Shown here in pieces: positions 1-8,496 of a DNA stretch of 64,000 nucleotides. Origin of the DNA: an uncultured Clostridia bacterium (GTDB taxonomy: Bacteria > Bacillota > Clostridia > Oscillospirales > CAG-272); NCBI GenBank assembly GCA_947630625.1, contig CANRIL010000004.1, positions 51,491 through 115,490 of the forward strand, given 5' to 3'. A model generated the notes under the pieces. The model searched no databases. It had not been told where the DNA came from and was given only the letters and a program-made list of their open reading frames with translations. Positions within the stretch are counted from its first letter, which is position 1. Each line of letters begins with the position of its first letter. A program made the position numbers and the translations under genes.

Positions 1-719
1 CACGGGTCTGCCAGTTTGACGGTCAGGACCGTATTCGATTCGTCTGCCGTCAGATCGAGCTTCCCGTCCTCGTCGCGTGCTATGATGTCAAACAGATACT
101 TATACGGGCTGCCCGTCGACGTATCAGCCGCGCGCCGCCACGAGAAAATGAAGTCGGAAGCGCCGAGCGCGCTGCCGTCAGACCACAAAAGCCCCTCGCG
201 CAGCGTAAATTTATATGTCAGCCCGTCGCGGGAAACTTCGTATGACTCGGCGAGCGCCGGGACGATCGAGCCGTCCGCAGCGTGAGAATAAAGCCCGGAA
301 AACGTATTTTCGACGATAGTCAGCGCGACCGTTGTTGACGCGAGCGCCGGGTCGACGCTGTCCGGCTCGGTACCGAGATATGCGGAAATCACGTTCGAGC
401 CTGAATTCGCGTACATAAAATACTTGGCGCCGTAATGCGTCTGATAAACTCCCGTGAGCGTCGGTTTCTGCAAATACGCGTCCCTGTAGCCGAAAAGCGG
501 CGTAACGCATTCGGTCCCCATCAGCATATCTTCCGCGCGGTGCATCATTTCCTCGCGCACCGCCCCGTCCGATTCAGCCTTTATCGAATCTATCAGCTCG
601 TCGTATTCAGTCCAGGCTATGCCGTCGATACCGCGGACTTTGCCGCCGCAGCCGAAAAGCACCGGCATTATAATCAAAATCGCGAGCAGCGCCGCCGCCG
701 CTTTTATGCGCAGCTTCAA
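1..719 (-). CDS. Peptide ABC transporter substrate-binding lipoprotein (OppA-like), 3' end cut off by window edge
   Basis: Extracellular solute-binding protein family 5, expected to be lipid-anchored on the outer face of the membrane and to deliver peptides to an Opp/Dpp permease not seen here. The TTG start at 719 follows an AGGAGA ribosome site; a signal peptide ends in a lipobox (LFGC, Cys about residue 24). Residues from about 80 match the start of mature OppA proteins (TEPDSVDPAL, then LAESYEVS and LREGLLWSDG). Residues about 32-78 instead resemble the far C-terminus of OppA (AEDMLMGTE... KYFMYAN), so the order is permuted or a segment is duplicated; I recall the same arrangement in other Clostridia. 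The gene runs off the left edge, so only about 239 codons are visible. Family assignment is firm; substrate is inferred. Confidence 0.85.
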   Translation of the reverse strand, partial: MKLRIKAAAALLAILIIMPVLFGCGGKVRGIDGIAWTEYDELIDSIKAESDGAVREEMMHRAEDMLMGTECVTPLFGYRDAYLQKPTLTGVYQTHYGAKYFMYANSGSNVISAYLGTEPDSVDPALASTTVALTIVENTFSGLYSHAADGSIVPALAESYEVSRDGLTYKFTLREGLLWSDGSALGASDFIFSWRRAADTSTGSPYKYLFDIIARDEDGKLDLTADESNTVLTVKLADP

Positions 720-756
720 ATCCGTTTCTCCTCTGATGATGTGTTTTTACAAATTT

Positions 757-785
757 ATTTTACAATATTTTACGCGTATAGTCAA
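757..785 (-). promoter_or_regulatory. Promoter of the OppA-like lipoprotein gene
   Basis: Minus-strand TTGACT (785-780) and TAAAAT (762-757) are separated by 17 bp. The -35 box overlaps the last codons of the neighbouring CBS gene. The start codon lies about 38 bp downstream of the -10 box. Confidence 0.6.
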
Positions 786-1213
786 GTACCGGAGCCAGCC
801 TCCGCCGAAAGCTGCATAAATTTGTCGCGGAAATACGAAAGCACGACCCTCCGCGTCACGATCCCGATAAAGCAGCCCCTGTCGTCCGTTATCGGCACGA
901 ACGTGCACTCGGTTATTCTTTGATAAAGCGTCTCCGACGAAACGTCTATCGTGACGGCGGGATTGCGCGTTTTATTGATTATCTCACGGATATTGACCTC
1001 TTCAAGCGCCTTCGCGCCGGGAAAATTGTGATTGACCAGGTACCATAGGCAGTCGCCCTCGCTGACCGTTCCGACGCAGTGCCCGTCGTCGGAAATGACA
1101 GGAACCGTCGTATATCCGCTTAAGCGCATTTTTTCGAGTCCTTGGCGCAGCGAGTCGTCCGCGTGGACGTACGCCACATTTATTTTAGGTATCATCAGCT
1201 TGATTATATTCAT
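782..1213 (-). CDS. CBS-domain-pair protein (CbpB/DarB-like)
   Basis: A 143-residue cytosolic protein made almost only of two CBS motifs, the first at about residues 8-60 (SGYTTVPVISDDGHCVGTVS) and the second at about 75-130 (FVPITDDRGCFIGIVTRR). CBS pairs bind adenine nucleotides. Stand-alone pairs of this size in Firmicutes include the c-di-AMP-binding CbpB/DarB proteins that sense potassium or (p)ppGpp status, and the FIGIVTRR ending of the second motif fits that group; this specific role is inferred. The ATG at 1213 follows GGGGGT. It has its own promoter and is not in an operon; its end overlaps the promoter of the OppA-like gene downstream. Confidence 0.82.
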   Translation of the reverse strand: MNIIKLMIPKINVAYVHADDSLRQGLEKMRLSGYTTVPVISDDGHCVGTVSEGDCLWYLVNHNFPGAKALEEVNIREIINKTRNPAVTIDVSSETLYQRITECTFVPITDDRGCFIGIVTRRVVLSYFRDKFMQLSAEAGSGT

Positions 1214-1250
1214 TGGTGACCCCCATTATTTTCACTGTTTTTCTGCTTTC

Positions 1251-1279
1251 AGTTTATCACGTCTTTTAACCTTTGTCAA
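1251..1279 (-). promoter_or_regulatory. Promoter of the CBS-domain gene
   Basis: Minus-strand TTGACA (1279-1274), 17-bp spacer, TAAACT (1256-1251) with an extended TGA just before the -10 box. It lies 38 bp upstream of the start codon. Confidence 0.75.
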
Positions 1280-1401
1280 GGCAAGTCGTAAAGAGCGGCT
1301 GACTTACATATCGGACATTTTGCGAAAAATATAAGCCAAAATAAGCGATTTACACAATATTCATTTAATCATATTGCGATTTTTTCAACAATATGCTAAA
1401 C

Positions 1402-1407
1402 TATAAT
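1402..1407 (+). promoter_or_regulatory. Probable -10 box of the alpha-galactosidase gene
   Basis: A perfect TATAAT lies about 28 bp before the GAGGT ribosome site and the ATG at 1435. No good -35 match sits 16-18 bp upstream, so an activator may be needed. Its position inside the longer open frame that begins at 1393 argues against that upstream ATG. Confidence 0.4.
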
Positions 1408-1434
1408 CACACAACAACGCATGAGGTAACAATT

Positions 1435-2574
1435 ATGTTAACAAGAAAACCGCCGCTCGGATGGAACTCATGGAACACATTCGGCGAGCACATCAACGAA
1501 GATCTTATCAAAGAAACGGCAGACGCAATGATTTCGACCGGGCTTCGCGATGCCGGATACGAATATATAGTCATTGACGACTGCTGGTCACTGCGCCGCC
1601 GCGGACCTGACGGCAAAATCGTTCCCGATCCCGAAAAATTCCCCTCCGGCATGCGCGCGCTGGCAGACTATATCCACGAGCGCGGGCTCAAATTCGGCAT
1701 GTATTCGGACGCCGGAACAAAGACATGCGCCGGATATCCCGGCAGCTTCGAGCATGAATTCGTTGACGCCGAAACGTTTGCGGAATGGGGCGTCGATCTT
1801 CTCAAATACGACTTCTGCAACAAGCCGTGGCTCCAGAACGGGCCGATCCTTTATAACAGGATGGCAATGGCGCTCAAGTCGACGGGGCGCGACATCGTGC
1901 TCTCCGCGTGCAACTGGGGCTCGGATCACGTCGAGACATGGATACGCTCGCACGGCGCGGGAATGTACCGCTCAACCGGCGACATCTGGGACAACTTCGA
2001 CAGCGTGCGCCGGATCGCGCGCAGTCAGATGGACAAGATCGCGTACAGCGGCCCCGGCTGCTACAACGATATGGACATGCTTATATGCGGTATGTACAGC
2101 CGCGGCAACGTCGGCGGCGGCGAACACGGCGGCTGCACGGACATTGAATACCGCACGCATTTCGCGCTCTGGTGCATATATCAGTCGCCGCTGATGATCG
2201 GCTGCGACATACGCAATATGAACGAGGCGACGCTGTCGCTGCTCAAAAATCCCGAACTTCTGGCAATAGACCAGGACGAAGAGGCGCGCCCGCCCATCTT
2301 CTTCGCCGGCAACAGCGAATCAAACGTCGTCGGCATGTTCAAGCATCTCGCAAACGGCGAATACTTATTCGCGTTCGTCAATTATTCAGACCACGATGCT
2401 GGGCTTTCGTGCGAGCTTTTCGACATTGGGCTCTCGTCGCAGTCGGGATACGGGTTTGAGCTGCGCGACATCTTCACGGGAGAGGTTTCGGGGGCGTTCT
2501 GCGACTACTTCAACGTTCACCGTTTGGCTCCGCACGACATCCGCGTCTACCGTGCAAAGCTCGTCAAAATGTGA
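1435..2574 (+). CDS. Alpha-galactosidase, glycoside hydrolase family 27
   Basis: Hydrolyses terminal alpha-galactosides (raffinose- or melibiose-type sugars) with retention of configuration. The N-terminal signature PPLGWNSWNTF opens a GH27 TIM barrel. The nucleophile is predicted as D126 in LLKYDFCN and the acid/base as D183 in STGDIWDN, almost the same spacing as in characterised GH27 enzymes. At 379 residues it is a normal single-module length. No signal peptide is present, so it should act in the cytoplasm on imported sugar. The ATG at 1435 has a GAGGT site 10 bp upstream; an in-frame ATG at 1393 has none and sits before the TATAAT. No transporter or sugar regulator gene lies beside it. 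A small zinc-ribbon gene follows at once and is probably co-transcribed. Confidence 0.93.
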   Translation: MLTRKPPLGWNSWNTFGEHINEDLIKETADAMISTGLRDAGYEYIVIDDCWSLRRRGPDGKIVPDPEKFPSGMRALADYIHERGLKFGMYSDAGTKTCAGYPGSFEHEFVDAETFAEWGVDLLKYDFCNKPWLQNGPILYNRMAMALKSTGRDIVLSACNWGSDHVETWIRSHGAGMYRSTGDIWDNFDSVRRIARSQMDKIAYSGPGCYNDMDMLICGMYSRGNVGGGEHGGCTDIEYRTHFALWCIYQSPLMIGCDIRNMNEATLSLLKNPELLAIDQDEEARPPIFFAGNSESNVVGMFKHLANGEYLFAFVNYSDHDAGLSCELFDIGLSSQSGYGFELRDIFTGEVSGAFCDYFNVHRLAPHDIRVYRAKLVKM

Positions 2575-2576
2575 CC

Positions 2577-2780
2577 ATGACGGACGTAAAAAGCCGCTGT
2601 TTTGTCTGCGGCGCTTCCCTTTCAAATGACGAGATCGGGATCTACAAAAAAATGATAAATCGCGGCGCGACGGAATGTATGTGCCTTGACTGCCTTTCAC
2701 GCGAGCTCGGCCTGCCGAAAGACGCGCTGCTTGAGCGAATCGAGCATTTCCGCCGCATGGGATGCACGCTGTTTACATGA
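2577..2780 (+). CDS. Small zinc-ribbon protein
   Basis: A 67-residue protein with two CxxC pairs, CFVC near the N-terminus and CLDC near residue 40, expected to bind one zinc ion. A helical tail (LGLPKDALLERIEHFRRMGC) follows. Similar short Cys-rich proteins are common in Clostridia and have no assigned function. The start is ATG 2577, or GTG 2571 which overlaps the stop of the alpha-galactosidase gene; either way translation looks coupled to that gene, since no separate strong ribosome site is visible. A strong terminator follows directly. Confidence 0.75.
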   Translation: MTDVKSRCFVCGASLSNDEIGIYKKMINRGATECMCLDCLSRELGLPKDALLERIEHFRRMGCTLFT

Positions 2781-2784
2781 ATGA

Positions 2785-2830
2785 CGCGGGGAAAAACTTT
2801 CTTGCAAAAGTTTTTCCCCGCGGTTTTTTC
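2785..2830 (+). terminator. Rho-independent terminator after the GH27 operon
   Basis: A 16-bp stem (2785-2800 with 2807-2822) with a CTTGCA loop is followed by GTTTTTTC. It lies a few bases after the zinc-ribbon stop codon. Confidence 0.9.
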
Positions 2831-2903
2831 AGGCATATTTAATTGCGGCCGCATGGATATCGCTTTCGATCCGCGAATCAAAATTTACCGAAGCTTTGCT
2901 TCG

Positions 2904-4034
2904 CTATGCTTTCTCGCGTTCGAAATAATATTTCGTATTATGCAGCTTCACGCTTTCGACAAGTCCAAGCAGCATCCACGTCGACAGCATTGACGAGCCT
3001 CCGTAGCTTAAAAACGGCATCGTTATTCCGACGACCGGCAGCATTGCGAGACACATCCCCAGATTCTCCGTCGTCTGCGCGATCATGATCGCGACAACGC
3101 CCGCGCATATGTACGTTCCGGTGTCCTTGCGCGACACGCGCGCGATATGTATGACGCGGATGATGAGCACCGTCATCATCAGCATGTACATAAGCGCGCC
3201 GAACAGCCCGAATTTTTCAGCCGTTATCGCGAAGAAACAGTCTGTCGTCGCGACGGGGACCTTCAGATATTCCGAGCCGCCGTTCAGCCCTTTGCCCCAG
3301 AAGCCGCCGGCGGAGATGGCGGCGCGGCTCTTCAACGGCTGATATCCGTATTTTTCGGAGATAGTCGGGTCGAATCCGGCGAGTATCCTCATCTGCTGAT
3401 ATAATCCGAGGTGCGGCCAGATATACGGCATTGCGACGACCGCCGCTCCTATGACGCCGACATAATACCACAGCGACAAACCCGCAGTATACATCATCAC
3501 CGCAAAAATGCACATGAAGACGAGCGCGGAACCAAGGTCGTCAATGAAAATGACAAGTCCGATTATGAGCAGCGCGTGCGCGCCGACAAACAAAAGGCTC
3601 CTCGGGTGATTTATCTTCTCCTTGACCAGGTCTATATTTTTGGAGAGCGACATGATGAACAGCATCTTTACCGTCTCTGACGGCTGCCAGTCTATGACTC
3701 CGAGGTCGAGCCACAGCCGAGGCCCGCTTGATTCTGACGGATTATACCCAAACAGCTTGACGACGATCAGAAGAGCGACCGAAACGCCGACTATCGGCAG
3801 CCACAGCTTCGTCACGATCGCGTCATAGTCAAAGAGCGACATGACGATCACGGAGACGAGCCCGAGCAGCGCCGCGACGGACTGCACGATGAACATGCGC
3901 GATCCTCCAGCGTACTGGTCCCTGATCCCGTAAAGCGTCAGCACCGACATTATCGTCATGCCGAGCGCGCAGGCAAGGATCACAAAGTCAAGCTGCTTCA
4001 GCCTTTCCTTTATTGATGTGGAAAAAACCTTCAT
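2904..4034 (-). CDS. rodA: SEDS-family peptidoglycan glycosyltransferase, RodA-like
   Basis: Multi-pass membrane enzyme that polymerises lipid II into glycan strands, normally with a class B PBP, for side-wall growth. At 376 residues with about ten hydrophobic segments it matches RodA/FtsW. The family's extracellular loop motif is SRAAISAGGFWGKGLNGG, followed by TTDCFFAITAEKFG, which holds the conserved Asp, and the C-terminal signature PFLSYGGSS is intact. RodA rather than FtsW or SpoVE is chosen from overall similarity, without a division-cluster context. It lies downstream of proS on the same strand. It lacks a clear ribosome site of its own; its ATG overlaps the stop of a 22-codon upstream frame (see 4031-4107), which suggests coupling. 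Confidence 0.85.
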   Translation of the reverse strand: MKVFSTSIKERLKQLDFVILACALGMTIMSVLTLYGIRDQYAGGSRMFIVQSVAALLGLVSVIVMSLFDYDAIVTKLWLPIVGVSVALLIVVKLFGYNPSESSGPRLWLDLGVIDWQPSETVKMLFIMSLSKNIDLVKEKINHPRSLLFVGAHALLIIGLVIFIDDLGSALVFMCIFAVMMYTAGLSLWYYVGVIGAAVVAMPYIWPHLGLYQQMRILAGFDPTISEKYGYQPLKSRAAISAGGFWGKGLNGGSEYLKVPVATTDCFFAITAEKFGLFGALMYMLMMTVLIIRVIHIARVSRKDTGTYICAGVVAIMIAQTTENLGMCLAMLPVVGITMPFLSYGGSSMLSTWMLLGLVESVKLHNTKYYFEREKA

Positions 4035-4107
4035 TTCATCATTTCGAATTTTGCCTCAGCCATCCCCGCCGACGTATGCCGGACAGGGCGCGGGCTCATT
4101 TCCGCAT
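4031..4107 (-). promoter_or_regulatory. Two mini-ORFs chained to the rodA start
   Basis: A good ribosome site (AGGGAG, 4120-4115) precedes a three-codon frame (ATG CGG AAA TGA, 4107-4096). Its ATGA overlaps the ATG of a 22-codon frame (4099-4031), whose own stop again overlaps the rodA ATG as ATGA. rodA has no separate strong ribosome site, so ribosomes may reach it by successive reinitiation. The peptide resembles nothing I know, and the arrangement may be chance. Confidence 0.4.
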
Positions 4108-4128
4108 TTTTAAACTCCCTTTTATGGA

Positions 4129-5568
4129 TCAATACGCGACCGCGAAATAAACCATGTGCTGTGCAGGTTTCCCGCAGCAGACGCACTTATCGTCTAGATG
4201 TTCCTGTTCAAACGGGATGCACCGCGAGGTGACGCCCGTCTCTTCCTTGATCTTCTCCTCGCACTCCGGGTCGCCGCACCACATAAGCTTGAAGAATCCG
4301 TCTCCGCGCTCCTCCCTTATAGCCTTGACCTCGTCGAGCGTATGGCATGCGTAAGTTCTCGAGTCGCGGTTTGCGAGGGCGCGCGCGAAGAGCTGGCTGC
4401 GCACTTCCTCGAGTTTTTCTTCAACGGCAGCCTCAATATTTTCGAGTGAAACAGTCGTCTTTTCCCTGTTGTGGCGCGTTACGATGACACACTGACCTGC
4501 CTCGATATCGCGCGGTCCGAGCTCGATCCTGAGCGGGACGCCCTTCATCTCGTACTCGGCATACTTCCAGCCGGGCGAATTGTCGCTGTCGTCGAGCTTG
4601 ACGCGGCACGTGCCGGCGAGCCTGTCACGCAGTGCGCCCGCGGCTTCGAGAACACCTTCCTTATGCTGTGCGACCGGAACGATAACGACCTGGATCGGCG
4701 CGACTGCCGGCGGCAGCACAAGACCGTTGTCGTCGCCGTGGGTCATTATAATTCCGCCTATCATGCGCGTCGTCACGCCCCACGATGTCTGGTACGGATA
4801 GACGAGCTTGTTTTCTTTGTCTGTATATTTGATGTCGAACGCGCGCGCAAAACCGTCGCCGAAATAATGCGATGTCCCAGCCTGGAGCGATTTGCCGTCG
4901 TGCATCAGCGCCTCTATCGCGTACGTTGCGACGGCGCCCGCAAATTTGTCGCTCTCGGTCTTTTTCCCTTTGACTACAGGGATCGCGAGGTCGTGTTCAT
5001 GGAAATCGGCGTATATGTTGAGCATGCGCTCCGTTTCCTCGATTGCCTCATCAGGCGTGGCGTGCATCGTGTGCCCTTCCTGCCACAGAAATTCACGGCT
5101 GCGCAAAAACGGGCGCGTCGTCTTTTCCCATCTGACAACGGAGCACCACTGATTATAGAGCTTCGGCAGGTCGCGGTAACTCTTTATGATGTTTGCATAG
5201 TGCTCGCAGAACAGCGTTTCCGATGTCGGGCGAACGCAGAGGCGCTCAGCAAGCGGCTCAGAGCCGCCGTGCGTGACCCACGCCACCTCGGGCGCGAATC
5301 CCTTTACGTGATCCTTTTCCTTTTGAAGCAGGGATTCGGGGATGAAGAGCGGCATATATACGTTCTCATGTCCCGTCGCCTTGAATTTTCCGTCAAGAAT
5401 TTTCTGAATATTTTCCCAGATCGCGTACCCGTAAGGACGGATTATCATACAGCCGCGAACGCTTGAATAGTCGATCAGATCGGCTTTTGTGCATATATCC
5501 GTATACCAGCGGGCAAAATCCACATCCATAGACGTTATGGATGAAACCATTTTCTTATCGTTGCTCAT
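4129..5568 (-). CDS. proS: Prolyl-tRNA synthetase, archaeal/eukaryotic type
   Basis: Charges tRNA-Pro with proline. The class II motifs are visible: motif 2 around [20 protein letters not shown] and motif 3 around [20 protein letters not shown]. At 479 residues it is the short form that lacks the bacterial editing insertion. It ends with a Cys-containing zinc-binding C-terminal domain (CGDPEC ... CVCCGKP) and a terminal tyrosine, as in the archaeal/eukaryotic class. The ATG follows GAGGT. A strong promoter lies upstream and no T-box leader is present (no TGGNACC-type element in the 70-nt leader). rodA lies downstream on the same strand, 94 bp away. Confidence 0.95.
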   Translation of the reverse strand: MSNDKKMVSSITSMDVDFARWYTDICTKADLIDYSSVRGCMIIRPYGYAIWENIQKILDGKFKATGHENVYMPLFIPESLLQKEKDHVKGFAPEVAWVTHGGSEPLAERLCVRPTSETLFCEHYANIIKSYRDLPKLYNQWCSVVRWEKTTRPFLRSREFLWQEGHTMHATPDEAIEETERMLNIYADFHEHDLAIPVVKGKKTESDKFAGAVATYAIEALMHDGKSLQAGTSHYFGDGFARAFDIKYTDKENKLVYPYQTSWGVTTRMIGGIIMTHGDDNGLVLPPAVAPIQVVIVPVAQHKEGVLEAAGALRDRLAGTCRVKLDDSDNSPGWKYAEYEMKGVPLRIELGPRDIEAGQCVIVTRHNREKTTVSLENIEAAVEEKLEEVRSQLFARALANRDSRTYACHTLDEVKAIREERGDGFFKLMWCGDPECEEKIKEETGVTSRCIPFEQEHLDDKCVCCGKPAQHMVYFAVAY

Positions 5569-5617
5569 ATTGACCTCAAATCATGCTGCATAGCTTATTT
5601 TTATTAGTTTGGAATTA

Positions 5618-5646
5618 AGTATATCATATAATTCCCCCTCTGTCAA
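5618..5646 (-). promoter_or_regulatory. Promoter of proS with overlapping inverted repeat
   Basis: Minus-strand TTGACA (5646-5641), 17-bp spacer and TATACT (5623-5618) with extended TGA. An inverted repeat with 7-bp arms, GGAATTA (5611-5617) and TAATTCC (5629-5635), brackets the -10 box and could be an operator. Confidence 0.8.
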
Positions 5647-5770
5647 CCTGATAAAAACCCGTGCCTTCCCGCATATTTTTTCAATGTAACTGCAACCGCA
5701 AATTCTACTGTTGCGTTTACTTTGAGAAGCTGCTTTTTCGCATATTTTTTCATCTCGACGCGCGCGGGGG

Positions 5771-5800
5771 TTGATTTATGAGGAGACATTGTGATATACT
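5771..5800 (+). promoter_or_regulatory. Promoter of the 5.8-8.4 kb operon (hom)
   Basis: TTGATT (5771-5776), 18-bp spacer and TATACT (5795-5800) with an extended TGA. It lies about 40 bp before the ATG at 5842. Confidence 0.6.
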
Positions 5801-5841
5801 ATAATATGTGATATTTTTCCGTCGTGGGAGAATTATATATT

Positions 5842-6630
5842 ATGGCTGAAAAAAAGCGGTTCATGGATGACTTTGAGGAATACGAGGTCACAGAGGAGCA
5901 CCATCCTTCGAAGCTCGGCACCGTCATCCGCTTCATTTTTTACGGGCTTATACTTCTTGTAAACGCCGCGATACTGTTCCGCGTCTGCATGGGAGGCGAC
6001 CCGGCATCCGTAAAAAAGCTTACGATAAATGACACTCTCCGCGCCGCATATACTGCGTCCCCCGATGACTTTACTGTTTACACGCAGACCGTATACGATA
6101 TGTATACCGAGGACGGCATATATTACGCGACAGGTATGTTCTTCGTCCCCAAGGCGGGACAGCTTCAGGTCAGCATACGCTATAACGTCCGCACCGCGGA
6201 CGACGCGATAACGGGCACGTCGATCAACGAAACGTTTTCAACGCTATTAAGCGACAGCGGACTTTTGCCGCCGTCCCCGCTCTCCGGCGCCGTTCTGCGG
6301 CGCGGAGCTACGGTGCATCTTTCGTTTGACCAGAGCGAGCTGCGCGACTCTGATTACTTTGCGTTCCGCCTTTGCGATGATGAGGGCAACTACTATCTCG
6401 TCTCAAACGACGAGAAATCGACGCGCCTGCTCTACGTCTATCACAAGCTCACATTTGACGGTATCCCAAGCAATGAGAGCAATCTTTACGTAGAAATATA
6501 CGCGTCATACAAGGGCATCCCCGACTATTCGACGGTGCTCGGCAGGATGAAGGTCTACAGCAACGAGCGCGCACTTGATGAATACAGGCTCTCCGGCAAT
6601 CAAAAAAACGATCTTACGGTGACAAAATGA
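5842..6630 (+). CDS. Unknown single-pass membrane protein
   Basis: A 262-residue protein of unknown function. The first 26 residues are charged and cytosolic, one membrane helix spans about residues 28-48 (VIRFIFYGLILLVNAAILF), and the remaining roughly 210 residues are predicted outside and beta-rich. No catalytic motif is recognisable. The ATG at 5842 is chosen because GGGAG lies 11 bp upstream; a GTG at 5824 would sit before that site. It starts a three-gene operon: its stop overlaps the next start (ATGA), and that gene overlaps hom in the same way. Tight coupling to homoserine dehydrogenase may reflect co-transcription only. Confidence 0.7.
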   Translation: MAEKKRFMDDFEEYEVTEEHHPSKLGTVIRFIFYGLILLVNAAILFRVCMGGDPASVKKLTINDTLRAAYTASPDDFTVYTQTVYDMYTEDGIYYATGMFFVPKAGQLQVSIRYNVRTADDAITGTSINETFSTLLSDSGLLPPSPLSGAVLRRGATVHLSFDQSELRDSDYFAFRLCDDEGNYYLVSNDEKSTRLLYVYHKLTFDGIPSNESNLYVEIYASYKGIPDYSTVLGRMKVYSNERALDEYRLSGNQKNDLTVTK

Positions 6631-7241
6631 ACGAACATGAACAAAATCAATATGCCGTCGACTATAGGCACCGCGCCGTAAAATCAAATAAGACGGACAT
6701 TGTCTTCTCTGTCAGCGCCTATCTGTCGGCGGCGCTTCTCTACATCTACCCGCTCGTCGTTGACGGGGTGAGATTCGTTCCCGTCATGCAGTTCTGCGCT
6801 TTGGTCGCGCTTGTCATCGGGATATATATAAGCCAGCGGTATTCATGGTGCGTCTACACTTACGGCGTCATCCCGAACGAGAACAAAAACAGCGGCGAGG
6901 TAGAGGGCTTATATTTCGTCGCGTACCGCACAGTCGGCAAACGGCAGACGTGCCTTTCGAAGATCGACATGCACGGCTTGAAAAAAATCATACGCTGCAC
7001 GCACAAGGAAGATCATAAGGATGAAATTTCCGCATACGGCTCGCCGAACGTATACAATTTCTGCGCCACGATGTGCCCCGCGCAATATTACCGCGCGGTT
7101 TTTGAGGCGGACGGCGGGATCGCCGTCATCAGCTTCGAGCCGGATATGACGCTTGCGCACATCATGAAGGCGCTTGCGCCGGAGGTGAGCGGCGAATTTT
7201 CGGACGGTAACAGCAAAAAAAAGGACGGTGGTGACGAATGA
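6627..7241 (+). CDS. Unknown membrane protein with two TM helices
   Basis: A 204-residue protein with two adjacent hydrophobic helices at about residues 28-48 and 54-72 and a soluble C-terminal domain of about 130 residues containing three to four cysteines (IIRCTHKED, FCATMCPAQYY). The helix-pair-plus-soluble-domain layout recalls small PH-like membrane proteins, but I cannot assign a family. Its start ATG overlaps the preceding stop and its stop overlaps the hom start, both by ATGA, so all three proteins are probably made together. Confidence 0.7.
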   Translation: MNEHEQNQYAVDYRHRAVKSNKTDIVFSVSAYLSAALLYIYPLVVDGVRFVPVMQFCALVALVIGIYISQRYSWCVYTYGVIPNENKNSGEVEGLYFVAYRTVGKRQTCLSKIDMHGLKKIIRCTHKEDHKDEISAYGSPNVYNFCATMCPAQYYRAVFEADGGIAVISFEPDMTLAHIMKALAPEVSGEFSDGNSKKKDGGDE

Positions 7242-8428
7242 AAATAGCAATACTCGGAATGGGAAACATAGGCGGCGGCGTCGCCGATTCGATCCTCCGC
7301 GACAGGGACGCGATAGCTCTTGCGTGCGGGGAACCGATCGAGATAAAATATGTGCTCGACCTTCGCGACTTCCCCGGCCACCCGCTCGAGGACAAAATAG
7401 TACATAACATAGATATTATAGCGTCCGACCCCGAAGTCGGACTTGTCGCGGAACTGATGGGCGGCTCACACCCCGCGCGCGAATATACGCTCAAGTGTCT
7501 CTCCGCAAAAAAGCACGTCGTAACCTCTAATAAGGAGGTCGTCTCCCGCTTCGGCGACGAATTTACAGCCGCAGCTGAGGAAAACGGCGTTCATTATCTG
7601 TTTGAGGCGTCCGTCGGCGGCGGAATTCCGATCATCCGCCCGATAACGGATTCACTCGCCTCCGAGCGGATAACGGAGATCAACGGCATCGTGAACGGGA
7701 CTACGAACTATATCCTCACAAAAGTTGCCGAGGGCGCGCCTTTTGACGACGCACTCGCCGAGGCTCAGCGCCTCGGATACGCCGAGCGCGACCCCTCCGC
7801 CGACGTTGACGCCATCGACGCGCAGCGGAAGATCACGATTTTGTCCGCCCTCGTGTCAGGACTTCTGCCGAAACCCGAATCGGTACGCGCCGAGACGATA
7901 CGCGGCATCTCCCCTGACGTGCTATCGCTCGCGGGAGAGCTCGGCGGAACGGTCAAGCTGATCGCTCACGCGTCATTTTCCGACGATGGCAGAGCCGACC
8001 TCTTTGCCGCGCCCTGCTTTGTCCCGACATCGTCCCCGCTCGCGCACATTTCCGACGTTTATAACGGCATCCTTCTCGGCTGCTCGCGTTCTGGGGAGCT
8101 CATGTTCTTCGGCCGCGGCGCCGGAAAATATCCGACCGCAGGCAGCGTTATAGCTGACATGATCGCCGCCGTATCCGGCACCGCCCGCAGGTGCCGCAGG
8201 CTCACGCGCGCCGGTGAAGACGCGCTCTTGCCATACGGCGAGCACGTCTGCCGTCATTTCATCGCCGCAGCTCCCGAAACATGGGAGAGCATTCGCGGCA
8301 CGGTCGGTGAAGGACACCTCGCCGCCGGCGGCAAGCTCGTCGGCGCGATCCTTCCGCCCGGCAAGCATTCGGACGCGGAAAAGCTCGCGAGCGCCGGCTC
8401 ACACATATCAGTTTTCCGCATAATATAA
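7238..8428 (+). CDS. hom: Homoserine dehydrogenase
   Basis: Reduces aspartate semialdehyde to homoserine with NAD(P)H, the branch point to methionine and threonine. The N-terminal Rossmann motif GMGNIGGGVA is followed by the substrate-binding region (TSNKEVVSRFG, VGGGIPIIRP, NGIVNGTTNYIL) and RDPSADVDAIDAQRK, all typical. At 396 residues there is room for a short C-terminal part resembling the regulatory ACT region (about residues 320-396), but it is poorly conserved, so feedback control by threonine is uncertain. It is the last gene of the operon that begins at 5842, with a terminator 31 bp later. Aspartokinase is encoded separately near 46.4 kb. Confidence 0.93.
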   Translation: MKIAILGMGNIGGGVADSILRDRDAIALACGEPIEIKYVLDLRDFPGHPLEDKIVHNIDIIASDPEVGLVAELMGGSHPAREYTLKCLSAKKHVVTSNKEVVSRFGDEFTAAAEENGVHYLFEASVGGGIPIIRPITDSLASERITEINGIVNGTTNYILTKVAEGAPFDDALAEAQRLGYAERDPSADVDAIDAQRKITILSALVSGLLPKPESVRAETIRGISPDVLSLAGELGGTVKLIAHASFSDDGRADLFAAPCFVPTSSPLAHISDVYNGILLGCSRSGELMFFGRGAGKYPTAGSVIADMIAAVSGTARRCRRLTRAGEDALLPYGEHVCRHFIAAAPETWESIRGTVGEGHLAAGGKLVGAILPPGKHSDAEKLASAGSHISVFRII

Positions 8429-8459
8429 TAAAGGCAAAGCCTGAAAAAGAAAGCGAAGA

Positions 8460-8494
8460 GCGCCGCGGCAGAAGCCGCGGCGCTTGTTTATTTT
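8460..8494 (+). terminator. Terminator after hom
   Basis: A perfect 10-bp GC stem (GCGCCGCGGC / GCCGCGGCGC, 8460-8483) with loop AGAA is followed by TTGTTTATTTT. Confidence 0.9.
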
Positions 8495-8496
8495 AT

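Noticed and set aside
1393..1434. Upstream ATG extending the alpha-galactosidase by 14 residues
   Set aside because: It has no ribosome site and lies before the TATAAT box, hence before the likely transcript start.
4471..5466. A 331-codon plus-strand frame opposite proS
   Set aside because: It is the antisense shadow of a clear proS gene, with Arg/Val-rich composition and no family resemblance.
5569..5823. T-box leader before proS
   Set aside because: No T-box sequence or specifier stem is present; the leader is only about 40-50 nt long.
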